From: Osmia lignaria lignaria
Taxonomy: Eukaryota; Arthropoda; Insecta; Hymenoptera; Megachilidae
DNA: 64,000 nt
Assembly: GCF_051020975.1 (NCBI RefSeq)
Contig: NC_135032.1
Location: 4,402,001-4,466,000 of the forward strand
Direction: 5' to 3'
Of the stretch, positions 50,901 through 63,498 are shown one piece after another. The notes under the pieces were generated by a model that searched no databases, was not told where the DNA came from, and saw nothing but the letters and a program-made list of their open reading frames with translations. Both the position numbers and the translations under genes were made by a program. Position 1 is the first letter of the stretch; every line of letters starts with the position of its first letter.

Positions 50901-52872
50901 TCTTAACATTTTACCATAGCTCGCTTCGTTTCCGAGATATTTGCAGATTTATCTCAAGGGAAGGGGCCTAACGGACATATTTCGAGATATTTCTTCTTCT
51001 TGTTGTTCTTCTTCTGCACAGCTAAGCTGGAAGTGGCATTTGAAGCTCGCAATAGTGCAGAGCTTTCTCAAAGAAAGGGGCCACGGTGTTTCGGTATCTC
51101 TATTATGTTGGTGCGGCTTCGGAACTTTTAAGTATCTTGATATATCTCGAGAACTGCGCATCTGATCAAAAAATATCATAGAACATAAAAAGTAGGAAAC
51201 TTAATTCTCTACAAAAAAGGTCTCTTAACATTTTGCCATAGCTCGCTTCGTTTCCGAGATATTTGCAGATTTATCTCAAGGGAAGGGGCCTAACGGACAT
51301 ATTTCGAGATATTTCTGCTTCTTGTTGTTCTTCTTCTGCACAGCTAAGCTGGAAGTGGCATTTGCAGCTCGCAATAGTGCAGAGTTATCTCAAAGAAAGG
51401 GGCCACGGTGTTTCTGTATCTCTATTATGTTGGTGCGGCTTCGGAACTTTTAAATATCTCGATATATCTCGAAAACTACGCTTCTGATCAAAAAATATCA
51501 TAGAACATAAATTGTAGGAAACATAATTCTCTACAAAAAAGGTCTCTTAACATTTTGCCATAGCTCTCTTCGTTTCCGAGATATTTGCAGATTTATCTCA
51601 AGGGAAGGGGCCTGACGGACATATTTCGAGATATTTCTTCTTCTTGTTGTTCTTCTTCTGCACAGCTAAGCTGGAAGTGGCATTTGCAGCTCGCAATAGT
51701 GCAGAGTTATCTCAAAGAAAGGGGCCACGGTGTTTCTGTATCTCTATTATGTTGGTGCGGCTTCGGAACTTTTAAATATCTTGATATATCTCGAGAACTA
51801 CGCATCTGATCAAAAAATATCATAGAACATAAATTGTAGGAAACATAATTCTCTACAAAAAAGGTCTCTTAACATTTTACCATAGCTCGCTTCGTTTCCG
51901 AGATATTTGCAGATTTATCTCAAGGGAAGGGGCCTAACGGACATATTTCGAGATATTTCTTCTTCTTGTTGTTCTTCTTCTGCACAGCTAAACTGGAAGT
52001 GGCATTTCCAGCTCGCAATAGTGCAGAGTTATCTCAAAGAGAGGGGCCACGGTGTTTCTGTATCTCTATTATGTTGGTGCGGCTTCGGAACTTTTAAATA
52101 TCTTGATATATCTCGAGAACTACGCATCTGATCAAAAAATATCATAGAACATAAATTGTAGGAAACATAATTCTCTACAAAAAAGGTCTCTTAACATTTT
52201 ACCATAGCTCGCTTCGTTTCCGAGATATTTGCAGATTTATCTCAAGGGAAGGGGCCTAACGGACATATTTCGAGATATTTCTTCTTCTTGTTGTTCTTCT
52301 TCTGCACAGCTAAGCTGGAAGTGGCATTTGAAGCTCGCAATAGTGCAGAGCTTTCTCAAAGAAAGGGGCCACGGTGTTTCGGTATCTCTATTATGTTGGT
52401 GCGGCTTCGGAACTTTTAAGTATCTTGATATATCTCGAGAACTGCGCATCTGATCAAAAAATATCATAGAGCATAAAAAGTAGGAAACTTAATTCTCTAC
52501 AAAAAAGGTCTCTTAACATTTTGCCATAGCTCGCTTCGTTTCCGAGATATTTGCAGATTTATCTCAAGGGAAGGGGCCTAACGGACATATTTCGAGATAT
52601 TTCTGCTTCTTGTTGTTCTTCTTCTGCACAGCTAAGCTGGAAGTGGCATTTGCAGCTCGCAATAGTGCAGAGTTATCTCAAAGAAAGGGGCCACGGTGTT
52701 TCTGTATCTCTATTATGTTGGTGCGGCTTCGGAACTTTTCAATATCTCGATATATCCCGAAAACTACGCTTCTGATCAAAAAATATCATAGAACATAAAT
52801 TGTAGGAAACATAATTCTCTACAAAAAAGGTCTCTTAACATTTTGCCATAGCTCGCTTCGTTTCCGAGATAT
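41925..52872 (+). repeat. HOR block 12: 16-, 17- and 4-monomer periods
   Basis: There are thirty-four monomers. The pair 41925+42247 (CATATCTCGC upstream, TATTTCTGCTTC, GTTCTTGCTCTGC) recurs at 47077+47399, offset 5152 bp (16 monomers). The triplet 44823, 45145, 45467 recurs at 50297, 50619, 50941, offset 5474 bp (17 monomers), with markers GCACTATTGCAG, AAGGGCAGGGG and AGAGCTTTCTC. Within the block, 50941+51263 recurs at 52229+52551 (1288 bp, four monomers). The GCACATTTATC type with GGGCCTAACGG is frequent (42891, 43213, 44501, 46111, 48687, 49653) and seems confined to this block. Confidence 0.87.
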
Positions 52873-55800
52873 TTGCATATATATCTCAAGGGAAGGGGCC
52901 TGACGGACATATTTCGAGATATTTCTTCTTCTTGTTGTTCTTCTTCTGCACAGCTAAGCTGGAAGTGGCATTTGCGGCTCGCACTAGTGCACAGTTATCT
53001 CAAAGAAAGGGGCCACGGTGTTTCTGTATCTCTATTATGTTGGTGCGTCTTCGGAACTTTTAAATATCTCGATATATCTCGAAAACTACGCTTCTGATCA
53101 AAAAATATCATAGAACATAAATTGTAGGAAACATAATTCTCTACAAAAAACGTCTCTTAACATTTTGCCATAGCTCGCTTCGTTTCCGAGATATTTGCAG
53201 ATTCAGCTCAAAGGAACTGGCCTGACGGACATATTTCGAGATATTTCTTCTTCTTGTTGTTCTTCCTCTGCACAGCTAAGCTGGAAGTGGCATTTGCAGC
53301 TCGCAATAGTGCAGAGTTATCTCAAAGAAAGGGGCCACGGTGTTTCTGTATCTCTATTATGTTGGTGCGGCTTCGGAACTTTTAAATATCTTGATATATC
53401 TCGAGAACTACGTATCTGATCAAAAAATATCATAGAACATGAAAAGTAGGAAACTTAATTCTCTACAAAAAAGGTCTCTTAACATTTTGCCATAGCTCTC
53501 TTCGTTTCCGAGATATTTGCAGATTTATCTCAAGGGAAGGGGCCTGACGGACATATTTCGAGATATTTCTTCTTCTTGTTGTTCTTCTTCTGCACAGCTA
53601 AGCTGGAAGTGGCATTTGCAGCTCGCAATAGTGCAGAGTTATCTCAAAGAAAGGGGCCACGGTGTTTCTGTATCTCTATTATGTTGGTGCGGCTTCGGAA
53701 CTTTTAAATATCTTGATATATCTCGAGAACTACGCGTCTGATCAAAAAATATCATAGAACATAAAAAGTAGGAAACATAATTCTCTACAAAAACGGTCTC
53801 TTAACATTTTGCCATAGCTCGCTTCGTTTCCGAGATATTTGCAGATATATCTCAAGGGAAGGGGCCTGACGGACATATTTCGAGATATTTCTTCTTCTTG
53901 TTGTTCTTCTTCTGCACAGCTAAGCTGGAAGTGGCATTTGCTGCTCGCACTGGTGCACAGTTATCTCAAAGAAAGGGGCCACGGTGTTTCTGTATCTCTA
54001 TTATGTTGGTGCGGCTTCGGAACTTTTAAGTATCTCGATATATCTCGAAAACTACGCTTCTGATCAAAAAATATCATAGAACATAAATTGTAGGAAACAT
54101 AATTCTCTACAAAAAATGTCTCTTAACATTTTGCCATAGCTCGCTTCGTTTCCGAGATATTTGCAGATTCAGCTCAAAGGAACTGGCCTGACGGACATAT
54201 TTCGAGATATTTCTTCTTCTTGTTGTTCTTCCTCTGCACAGCTAAGCTGGAAGTGGCATTTGCAGCTCGCAATAGTGCAGAGTTATCTCAAAGAAAGGGG
54301 CCACGGTGTTTCTGTATCTCTATTATGATGGTGCGGCTTCGGAACTTTTAAATATCTTGATATATCTCGAGAACTACGCATCTGATCAAAAAATATCATA
54401 GAACATAAAAAGTAGGAAACTTAATTCTCTACAAAAAAGGTTTCTTAACATTTTGCCATAGCTCGCTTCGTTTCCGAGATATTTGCATATTTATCTCAAG
54501 GGAAGGGGCCTGACGGACATATTTCGAGATATTTCTTCTTCTTGTTGTTCTTCTTCTGCACAGCTAAGCTGGAAGTGGCATTTACAGCTCGCAATAGTGC
54601 AGAGTTATCTCAAAGAAAGGGGCCACGGTGTTTCTGTATCTCTATTATGTTGGTGCGGCTTCGGAACTTTTAAATATCTTGATATATCTCGAGAACTACG
54701 TATCTGATCAAAAAATATCATAGAACATGAAAAGTAGGAAACTTAATTCTCTACAAAAAAGGTCTCTTAACATTTTGCCATAGCTCTCTTCGTTTCCGAG
54801 ATATTTGCAGATTTATCTCAAGGGAAGGGGCCTGACGGACATATTTCGAGATATTTCTTCTTCTTGTTGTTCTTCTTCTGCACAGCTAAGCTGGAAGTGG
54901 CATTTGCAGCTCGCAATAGTGCAGAGTTATCTCAAAGAAAGGGGCCACGGTGTTTCTGTATCTCTATTATGTTGGTGCGGCTTCGGAACTTTTAAATATC
55001 TTGATATATCTCGAGAACTACGCGTCTGATCAAAAAATATCATAGAACATAAAAAGTAGGAAACATAATTCTCTACAAAAACGGTCTCTTAACATTTTGC
55101 CATAGCTCGCTTCGTTTCCGAGATATTTGCAGATATATCTCAAGGGAAGGGGCCTGACGGACATATTTCGAGATATTTCTTCTTCTTGTTGTTCTTCTTC
55201 TGCACAGCTAAGCTGGAAGTGGCATTTGCGGCTCGCACTGGTGCACAGTTATCTCAAAGAAAGGGGCCACGGTGTTTCTGTATCTCTATTATGTTGGTGC
55301 GGCTTCGGAACTTTTAAGTATCTCGATATATCTCGAAAACTACGCTTCTGATCAAAAAATATCATAGAACATAAATTGTAGGAAACATAATTCTCTACAA
55401 AAAACGTCTCTTAACATTTTGCCATAGCTCGCTTCGTTTCCGAGATATTTGCAGATTCAGCTCAAAGGAACTGGCCTGACGGACATACTTCGAGATATTT
55501 CTTCTTCTTGTTGCTCTTCCTCTGCACAGCTAAGCTGGAAGTGGCATTTGCAGCTCGCAATAGTGCAGAGTTATCTCAAAGAAAGGGGCCACGGTGTTTC
55601 TGTATCTCTATTATGTTGGTGCGGCTTCGGAACTTTTAAGTATCTCGATATATCTCGAAAACTACGCTTCTGATCAAAAAATATCATAAAACATAAATTG
55701 TAGGAAACATAATTCTCTACAAAAAACGTCTCTTAACATTTTGCCATAGCTCGCTTCGTTTCTGAGATATTTGCAGATTCAGCTCAAAGGAACTGGCCTG

Positions 55801-58800
55801 ACGGACATATTTCGAGATATTTCTTCTTCTTGTTGTTCTTCCTCTGCACAGCTAAGCTGGAAGTGGCATTTGCAGCTCGCAATAGTGCAGAGTTATCTCA
55901 AAGAAAGGGGCCACGGTGTTTCTGTATCTCTATTATGATGGTGCGGCTTCGGAACTTTTAAATATCTTGATATATCTCGAGAACTACGCGTCTGATCAAA
56001 AAATATCATAGAACATAAAAAGTAGGAAACTTAATTCTCTACAAAAAAGGTTTCTTAACATTTTGCCATAGCTCGCTTCGTTTCCGAGATATTTGCATAT
56101 TTATCTCAAGGGAAGGGGCCTGACGGACATATTTCGAGATATTTCTTCTTCTTGTTGTTCTTCTTCTGCACAGCTAAGCTGGAAGTGGCATTTACAGCTC
56201 GCAATAGTGCAGAGTTATCTCAAAGAAAGGGGCCACGGGGTTTCTGTATCTCTATTATGTTGGTGCGGCTTCGGAACTTTTAAATATCTTGATATATCTC
56301 GAGAACTACGCATCTGATCAAAAAATATCATAGAACATGAAAAGTAGGAAACTTAATTCTCTACAAAAAAGGTTTCTTAACATTTTGCCATAGCTCTCTT
56401 CGTTTCCGAGATATTTGCAGATTTATCTCAAGGGAAGGGGCCTGACGGACATATTTCGAGATATTTCTTCTTCTTGTTGTTCTTCTTCTGCACAGCTAAG
56501 CTGGAAGTGGCATTTGCAGCTCGCAATAGTGCAGAGTTATCGCAAAGAAAGGGGCCACGGTGTTTCTGTATCTCTATTATGTTGGTGCGGCTTCGGAACT
56601 TTTAAATATCTTGATATATCTCGAGAACTACGCGTCTGATCAAAAAATATCATAGAACATAAAAAGTAGGAAACATAATTCTCTACAAAAACGGTCTCTT
56701 AACATTTTGCCATAGCTCGCTTCGTTTCCGAGATATTTGCAGATATATCTCAAGGGAAGGGGCCTGACGGACATATTTCGAGATATTTCTTCTTCTTGTT
56801 GTTCTTCTTCTGCACAGCTAAGCTGGAAGTGGCATTTGCGGCTCGCACTGGTGCACAGTTATCTCAAAGAAAGGGGCCACGGTGTTTCTGTATCTCTATT
56901 ATGTTGGTGCGGCTTCGGAACTTTTAAGTATCTCGATATATCTCGAAAACTACGCTTCTGATCAAAAAATATCATAGAACATAAATTGTAGGAAACATAA
57001 TTCTCTACAAAAAACGTCTCTTAACATTTTGCCATAGCTCGCTTCGTTTCCGAGATATTTGCAGATTCAGCTCAAAGGAACAGGCCTGACGGACATATTT
57101 CGAGATATTTCTTCTTCTTGTTGTTCTTCCTCTGCACAGCTAAGCTGGAAGTGGCATTTGCAGCTCGCAATAGTGCAGAGTTATCTCAAAGAAAGGGGCC
57201 ACGGTGTTTCTGTATCTCTATTATGATGGTGCGGCTTCGGAACTTTTAAATATCTTGATATATCTCGAGAACTACGCATCTGATCAAAAAATATCATAGA
57301 ACATAAAAAGTAGGGAACTTAATTCTCTACAAAAAAGGTTTCTTAACATTTTGCCATAGCTCGCTTCGTTTCCGAGATATTTGCATATTTATCTCAAGGG
57401 AAGGGGCCTGACGGACATATTTCGAGATATTTCTTCTTCTAGTTGTTCTTCTTCTGCACAGCTAAGCTGGAAGTGGCATTTACAGCTCGCAATAGTGCAG
57501 AGTTATCTCAAAGAAAGGGGCCACGGTGTTTCTGTATCTCTATTATGTTGGTGCGGCTTCGGAACTTTTAAATATCTTGATATATCTCGAGAACTACGTA
57601 TCTGATCAAAAAATATCATAGAACATGAAAAGTAGGAAACTTAATTCTCTACAAAAAAGGTCTCTTAACATTTTGCCATAGCTCTCTTCGTTTCCGAGAT
57701 ATTTGCAGATTTATCTCAAGGGAAGGGGCCTGACGGACATATTTCGAGATATTTCTTCTTCTTGTTGTTCTTCTTCTGCACAGCTAAGCTGGAAGTGGCA
57801 TTTGCAGCTCGCAATAGTGCAGAGTTATCTCAAAGAAAGGGGCCACGGTGTTTCTGTATCTCTATTATGTTGGTGCGGCTTCGGAACTTTTAAATATCTT
57901 GATATATCTCGAGAACTACGCGTCTGATCAAAAAATATCATAGAACATAAAAAGTAGGAAACATAATTCTCTACAAAAACGGTCTCTTAACATTTTGCCA
58001 TAGCTCGCTTCGTTTCCGAGATATTTGCAGATATATCTCAAGGGAAGGGGCCTGACGGACATATTTCGAGATATTTCTTCTTCTTGTTGTTCTTCTTCTG
58101 CACAGCTAAGCTGGAAGTGGCATTTGCGGCTCGCACTGGTGCACAGTTATCTCAAAGAAAGGGGCCACGGTGTTTCTGTATCTCTATTATGTTGGTGCGG
58201 CTTCGGAACTTTTAAGTATCTCGATATATCTCGAAAACTACGCTTCTGATCAAAAAATATCATAGAACATAAATTGTAGGAAACATAATTCTCTACAAAA
58301 AACGTCTCTTAACATTTTGCCATAGCTCGCTTCGTTTCCGAGATATTTGCAGATTCAGCTCAAAGGAACTGGCCTGACGGACATACTTCGAGATATTTCT
58401 TCTTCTTGTTGCTCTTCCTCTGCACAGCTAAGCTGGAAGTGGCATTTGCAGCTCGCAATAGTGCAGAGTTATCTCAAAGAAAGGGGCCACGGTGTTTCTG
58501 TATCTCTATTATGTTGGTGCGGCTTCGGAACTTTTAAGTATCTCGATATATCTCGAAAACTACGCTTCTGATCAAAAAATATCATAAAACATAAATTGTA
58601 GGAAACATAATTCTCTACAAAAAACGTCTCTTAACATTTTGCCATAGCTCGCTTCGTTTCCGAGATATTTGCAGATTCAGCTCAAAGGAACTGGCCTGAC
58701 GGACATATTTCGAGATATTTCTTCTTCTTGTTGTTCTTCCTCTGCACAGCTAAGCTGGAAGTGGCATTTGCAGCTCGCAATAGTGCAGAGTTATCTCAAA

Positions 58801-61800
58801 GAAAGGGGCCACGGTGTTTCTGTATCTCTATTATGATGGTGCGGCTTCGGAACTTTTAAATATCTTGATATATCTCGAGAACTACGCGTCTGATCAAAAA
58901 ATATCATAGAACATAAAAAGTAGGAAACTTAATTCTCTACAAAAAAGGTTTCTTAACATTTTGCCATAGCTCGCTTCGTTTCCGAGATATTTGCATATTT
59001 ATCTCAAGGGAAGGGGCCTGACGGACATATTTCGAGATATTTCTTCTTCTTGTTGTTCTTCTTCTGCACAGCTAAGCTGGAAGTGGCATTTACAGCTCGC
59101 AATAGTGCAGAGTTATCTCAAAGAAAGGGGCCACGGGGTTTCTGTATCTCTATTATGTTGGTGCGGCTTCGGAACTTTTAAATATCTTGATATATCTCGA
59201 GAACTACGCGTCTGATCAAAAAATATCATAGAACATAAAAAGTAGGAAACATAATTCTCTACAAAAACGGTCTCTTAACATTTTGCCATAGCTCGCTTCG
59301 TTTCCGAGATATTTGCAGATATATCTCAAGGGAAGGGGCCTGACGGACATATTTCGAGATATTTCTTCTTCTTGTTGTTCTTCTTCTGCACAGCTAAGCT
59401 GGAAGTGGCATTTGCGGCTCGCACTGGTGCACAGTTATCTCAAAGAAAGGGGCCACGGTGTTTCTGTATCTCTATTATGTTGGTGCGGCTTCGGAACTTT
59501 TAAGTATCTCGATATATCTCGAAAACTACGCTTCTGATCAAAAAATATCATAGAACGTAAATTGTAGGAAACATAATTCTCTACAAAATACGTCTCTTAA
59601 CATTTTGCCATAGCTCGCTTCGTTTCCGAGATATTTGCAGATTCAGCTCAAAGGAACTGGCCTGACGGACATATTTCGAGATATTTCTTCTTCTTGTTGT
59701 TCTTCTTCTGCACAGCTAAGCTCGAAGTGGCATTTGCAGCTCGCAATAGTGCAGAGTTATCTCAAAGAAAGGGGCCACGGTGTTTCTGTATCTCTATTAT
59801 GATGGTGCGGCTTCGGAACTTTTAAATATCTTGATATATCTCGAGAACTACGCGTCTGATCAAAAAATATCATAGAACATAAAAAGTAGGAAACTTAATT
59901 CTCTACAAAAAAGGTTTCTTAACATTTTGCCATAGCTCGCTTCGTTTCCGAGATATTTGCATATTTATCTCAAGGGAAGGGGCCTGACGGACATATTTCG
60001 AGATATTTCTTCTTCTTGTTGTTCTTCTTCTGCACAGCTAAGCTGGAAGTGGCATTTACAGCTCGCAATAGTGCAGAGTTATCTCAAAGAAAGGGGCCAC
60101 GGTGTTTCTGTATCTCTATTATGTTGGTGCGGCTTCGGAACTTTTAAATATCTTGATATATCTCGAGAACTACGCATCTGATCAAAAAATATCATAGAAC
60201 ATGAAAAGTAGAAAACTTAATTCTCTACAAAAAAGGTCTCTTAACATTTTGCCATAGCTCTCTTCGTTTCCGAGATATTTGCAGATATATCTCAAGCGAA
60301 GGGGCCTGACGGACATATTTCGAGATATTTCTTTTTCTTGTTGTTCTTCTTCTGCACAGCTAAGCTGGAAGTGGCATTTGCGGCTCGCACTGGTGCACAG
60401 TTATCTCCAAGAAAGGGGCCACGGTGTTTCTGTATCTCTATTATGTTGGTGCGGCTTCGGAACTTTTAAATATCTCGATATATCTCGAAAACTACGCTTC
60501 TGATCAAAAAATATCATAGAACCTAAATTGTAGGAAACATAATTCTCTACAAAAAAGGTCTCTAAACATTTTGCCATAGCTCGCTTCGTTTCCGAGATAT
60601 TTGCAGATATATCTCAAGGGAAGGGGCCTGACGGACATATTTCGAGATATTTCTTCTTCTTGTTGTTCTTCTTCTGCACAGCTAAGCTGGAAGTGGCATT
60701 TGCAGCTCGCAATAGTGCAGAGTTATCTCAAAGAAAGGGGCCACGGTGTTTCTGTATCTCTATTATGTTGGTGCGGCTTCGGAACTTTTATATATCTTGA
60801 TATATCTCGAGAACTACGCATCTGATCAAAAAATATCATAGAACATAAAAAGTAGGAAACTTAATTCTCTACAAAAAAGGTCTCTTAACATTTTGCCATA
60901 GCTCGCTTCGTTTCCGAGATATTTGCAGATTTATCTCAAGGGAAGGGGCCTAACGGACATATTTCGAGATATTTCTTCTTCTTGTTGTTCTTCTTCTGCA
61001 CAGCTAAGCTGGAAGTGGCATTTGCGGCTCGCAATAGTGCAGAGATATCTCAAAGAAAGGGGCCACGGTGTTTCTGTATCTCTATTATGTTGGTGCGGCT
61101 TCGGAACTTTTAAATATCTTGATATATCTCGAGAACTACGCGTCTGATCAAAAAATATCATAGAACATGAAAAGTAGGAAACATAATTCTCTACAAAAAA
61201 GGTCTCTTAACATTTTGCCATAGCTCGCTTCGTTTCCGAGATATTTGCAGATTTATCTCAAGGGAAGGGGCCTGACGGACATATTTCGAGATATTTCTTC
61301 TTCTTGTTGTTCTTCTTCTGCACAGCTAAGCTGGAAGTGGCATTTGCGGCTCGCACTAGTGCACAGTTATCTCAAAGAAAGGGGCCACGGTGTTTCTGTA
61401 TCTCTATTATGTTGGTGCGTCTTCGGAACGTTTAAGTATCCCGATATATCTCGAAAACTACGCTTCTGATCAAAAAATATCATAGAACATAAATTGTAGG
61501 AAACATAATTCTCTACAAAAAACGTCTCTTAACATTTTGCCATAGCTCGCTTCGTTTCCGAGATATTTGCAGATTCAGCTCAAAGGAACTGGCCTGACGG
61601 ACATATTTCGAGATATTTCTTCTTCTTGTTGTTCTTCTTCTGCACAGCTAAGCTGGAAGTGGCATTTACAGCTCGCAATAGTGCAGAGTTATCTCAAAGA
61701 AAGGGGCCACGGTGTTTCTGTATCTCTATTATGTTGGTGCGGCTTCGGAACTTTTAAATATCTTGATATATCTCGAGAACTACGCATCTGATCAAAAAAT

Positions 61801-61888
61801 ATCATAGAACATGAAAAGTAGGAAACTTAATTCTCTACAAAAAAGGTCTCTTAACATTTTGCCATAGCTCTCTTCGTTTCCGAGATAT
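52873..61888 (+). repeat. HOR block 13: 4- and 5-monomer units nested in a 9-monomer HOR
   Basis: A unit of four types repeats: GCACTGGTGCACAG (53839, 55127, 56737, 58025, 59313), GATTCAGCTC (54161, 55771, 57059, 58669, 59635), GCATATTTATC (54483, 56093, 57381, 58991, 59957) and a plain type (54805, 56415, 57703). An extra GATTCAGCTC monomer with GGACATACTTCG at 55449 and 58347 makes some units five long. The order 55127 to 56414 repeats from 58025 with a constant offset of 2898 bp, nine monomers. Types simplify after about 60 kb. Confidence 0.9.
58991..59312 (+). repeat. Hybrid monomer, recombination junction
   Basis: The 5' part matches 56093 (GCATATTTATC, CCACGGGGTTTC) and the 3' part matches 56415 (ACGCGTCTG followed by AAAAAGTAGGAAACATAATT and ACAAAAACGG). 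The switch is between 59137 and 59210. The 58025-59312 unit is thereby one monomer shorter than its model at 55127-56736. Confidence 0.78.
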
Positions 61889-62210
61889 TTGCAGATTTAT
61901 CTCAAGGGAAGGGGCCAGACGGACATATTTCGAGATATTTCTTCTTCTTGTTGTTCTTCTTCTGCACAGCTAAGCTGGAAGTGGCATTTGCAGGTCGCAA
62001 TAGTGCAGAGTTATCTCAAAGAAAGAGGCCACGGTGTTTCTGTACCTCTATTATGTTGGTGCAGCTTCGGAACTTTTAAATATCTTGATATATCTCGAGA
62101 ACTACGCATCTGATCAAAAAATATCATCGAACATAAAAAGTAGGAAACTTAATTCTCTACAAAAAAGGTCTCTTAACATTTTGCCATAGCTCGCTTCGTT
62201 TCCGAGATAT
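61889..62210 (+). repeat. Likely hybrid of the two block-4 dimer members
   Basis: GGCCAGACGG in the 5' part is the mark of the 10378 type. AAGAGGCCACGG, TGTACCTC, TGCAGCTTCGG and CATCGAACAT in the 3' part are marks of the 10700 type. It lacks the CAGCTGAGC and AGCTCGAAG variants between them, so the switch is before about 62024, or the parent differed from the copies in this window. Confidence 0.65.
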
Positions 62211-63498
62211 TTGCAGATTTATCTCAAGGGAAGGGTCCTGATGGACATATTTCGAGATATTTCTTCTTCTTGTTGTTCTTCTTCTGCACAGCTAAGCTGG
62301 AAGTGGCATTTGCGGCTCGCACTAGTGCAGAGTTATCTCAAAGAAAGGGGCCACGGTGTTTCTGTATCCCTATTATGTTGGTGCGGCTTCGGAACTTTTA
62401 AATATCTTGATATATCTCGAGAACTACGCATCTGATCAAAAAATATCATAGAACATAAAAAATAGGAAACTTAATTCTCTACAAAAAAGGTCTCTTAACA
62501 TTTTGCCATAGCTCGCTTCGTTTCCGAAATATTTGCATATTTATCTCAAGGGAAGGTGCCTGACGGACATATTTCGAGATATTTCTTCTTCTTGTTGTTC
62601 TTCTTCTGCACAGTTAAGCTGGAAGTGGCATTTGCGGCTCGCACTAGTGCAGAGTTATCTCAAAGAAAGGGGCCACGGTGTTTCTGTATCTTTATTATGT
62701 TGGTGCGGCTTCGGAACTTTTAAATATCTCGATATATCTCGAAAACTACGCTTCTGATCAAAAAATATCATAGAACATAAAAAGTAGGAAACTTAATTCT
62801 CTACAAAAAAGGTCTCTTAACATTTTGCCATAGCTCGCTTCGTTTCCGAGATATTTGCAGATTTATCTCAAGGGAAGGGGCCTAGCGGACATATTTCGAG
62901 ATATTTCTTCTTCTTGTTGTTCTTCTTCTGCACAGCTAAACTGGAAGTGGCATTTCCAGCTCGCAATAGTGCAGAGTTATCTCAAAGAAAGGGGCCACGG
63001 TGTTTCTGTATCTCTATTATGTTGGTGCGGCTTCGGAACTTTTAAATATCTTGATATATCTCGAGAACTACGCATCTGATCAAAAAATATCATAGAACAT
63101 AAAAAGTAGGAAACTTAATTCTCTACAAAAAAGGTCTCTTAACATTTTGCCATAGCTCGCTTCGTTTCCGAGATATTTGCAGATTTATCTCAAGGGAAGG
63201 GGCCTGACGGACATATTTCGAGATATTTCTTCTTCTTGTTGTTCTTCTTCTGCACAGCTGAGCTGGAAGTGGCATTTGCAGGTCGCAATAGTGCAGAGTT
63301 ATCTCAAAGAAAGGGGCCACGGTGTTTCTGTATCTCTATTATGTTGGTGCGGCTACGGAACTTTTAAATATCTCGATATATCTCGAAAACTACGCTTCTG
63401 ATCAAAAAATATCATAGAACGTAAATTGTAGGAAATATTATTCTCTACAAAAAAGGTCTCTCAACCTTTTGCCATAGCTCGCTTCGTTTCCGAGATAT

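Noticed and set aside
8682..63320. Minus-strand open frames of 65-76 residues (for example 8682-8879, 10324-10521, 45475-45705)
   Set aside because: They are the reverse complement of the same monomer, opened in some copies by single-base variants or by the 1-bp deletions. They give no independent evidence of coding.
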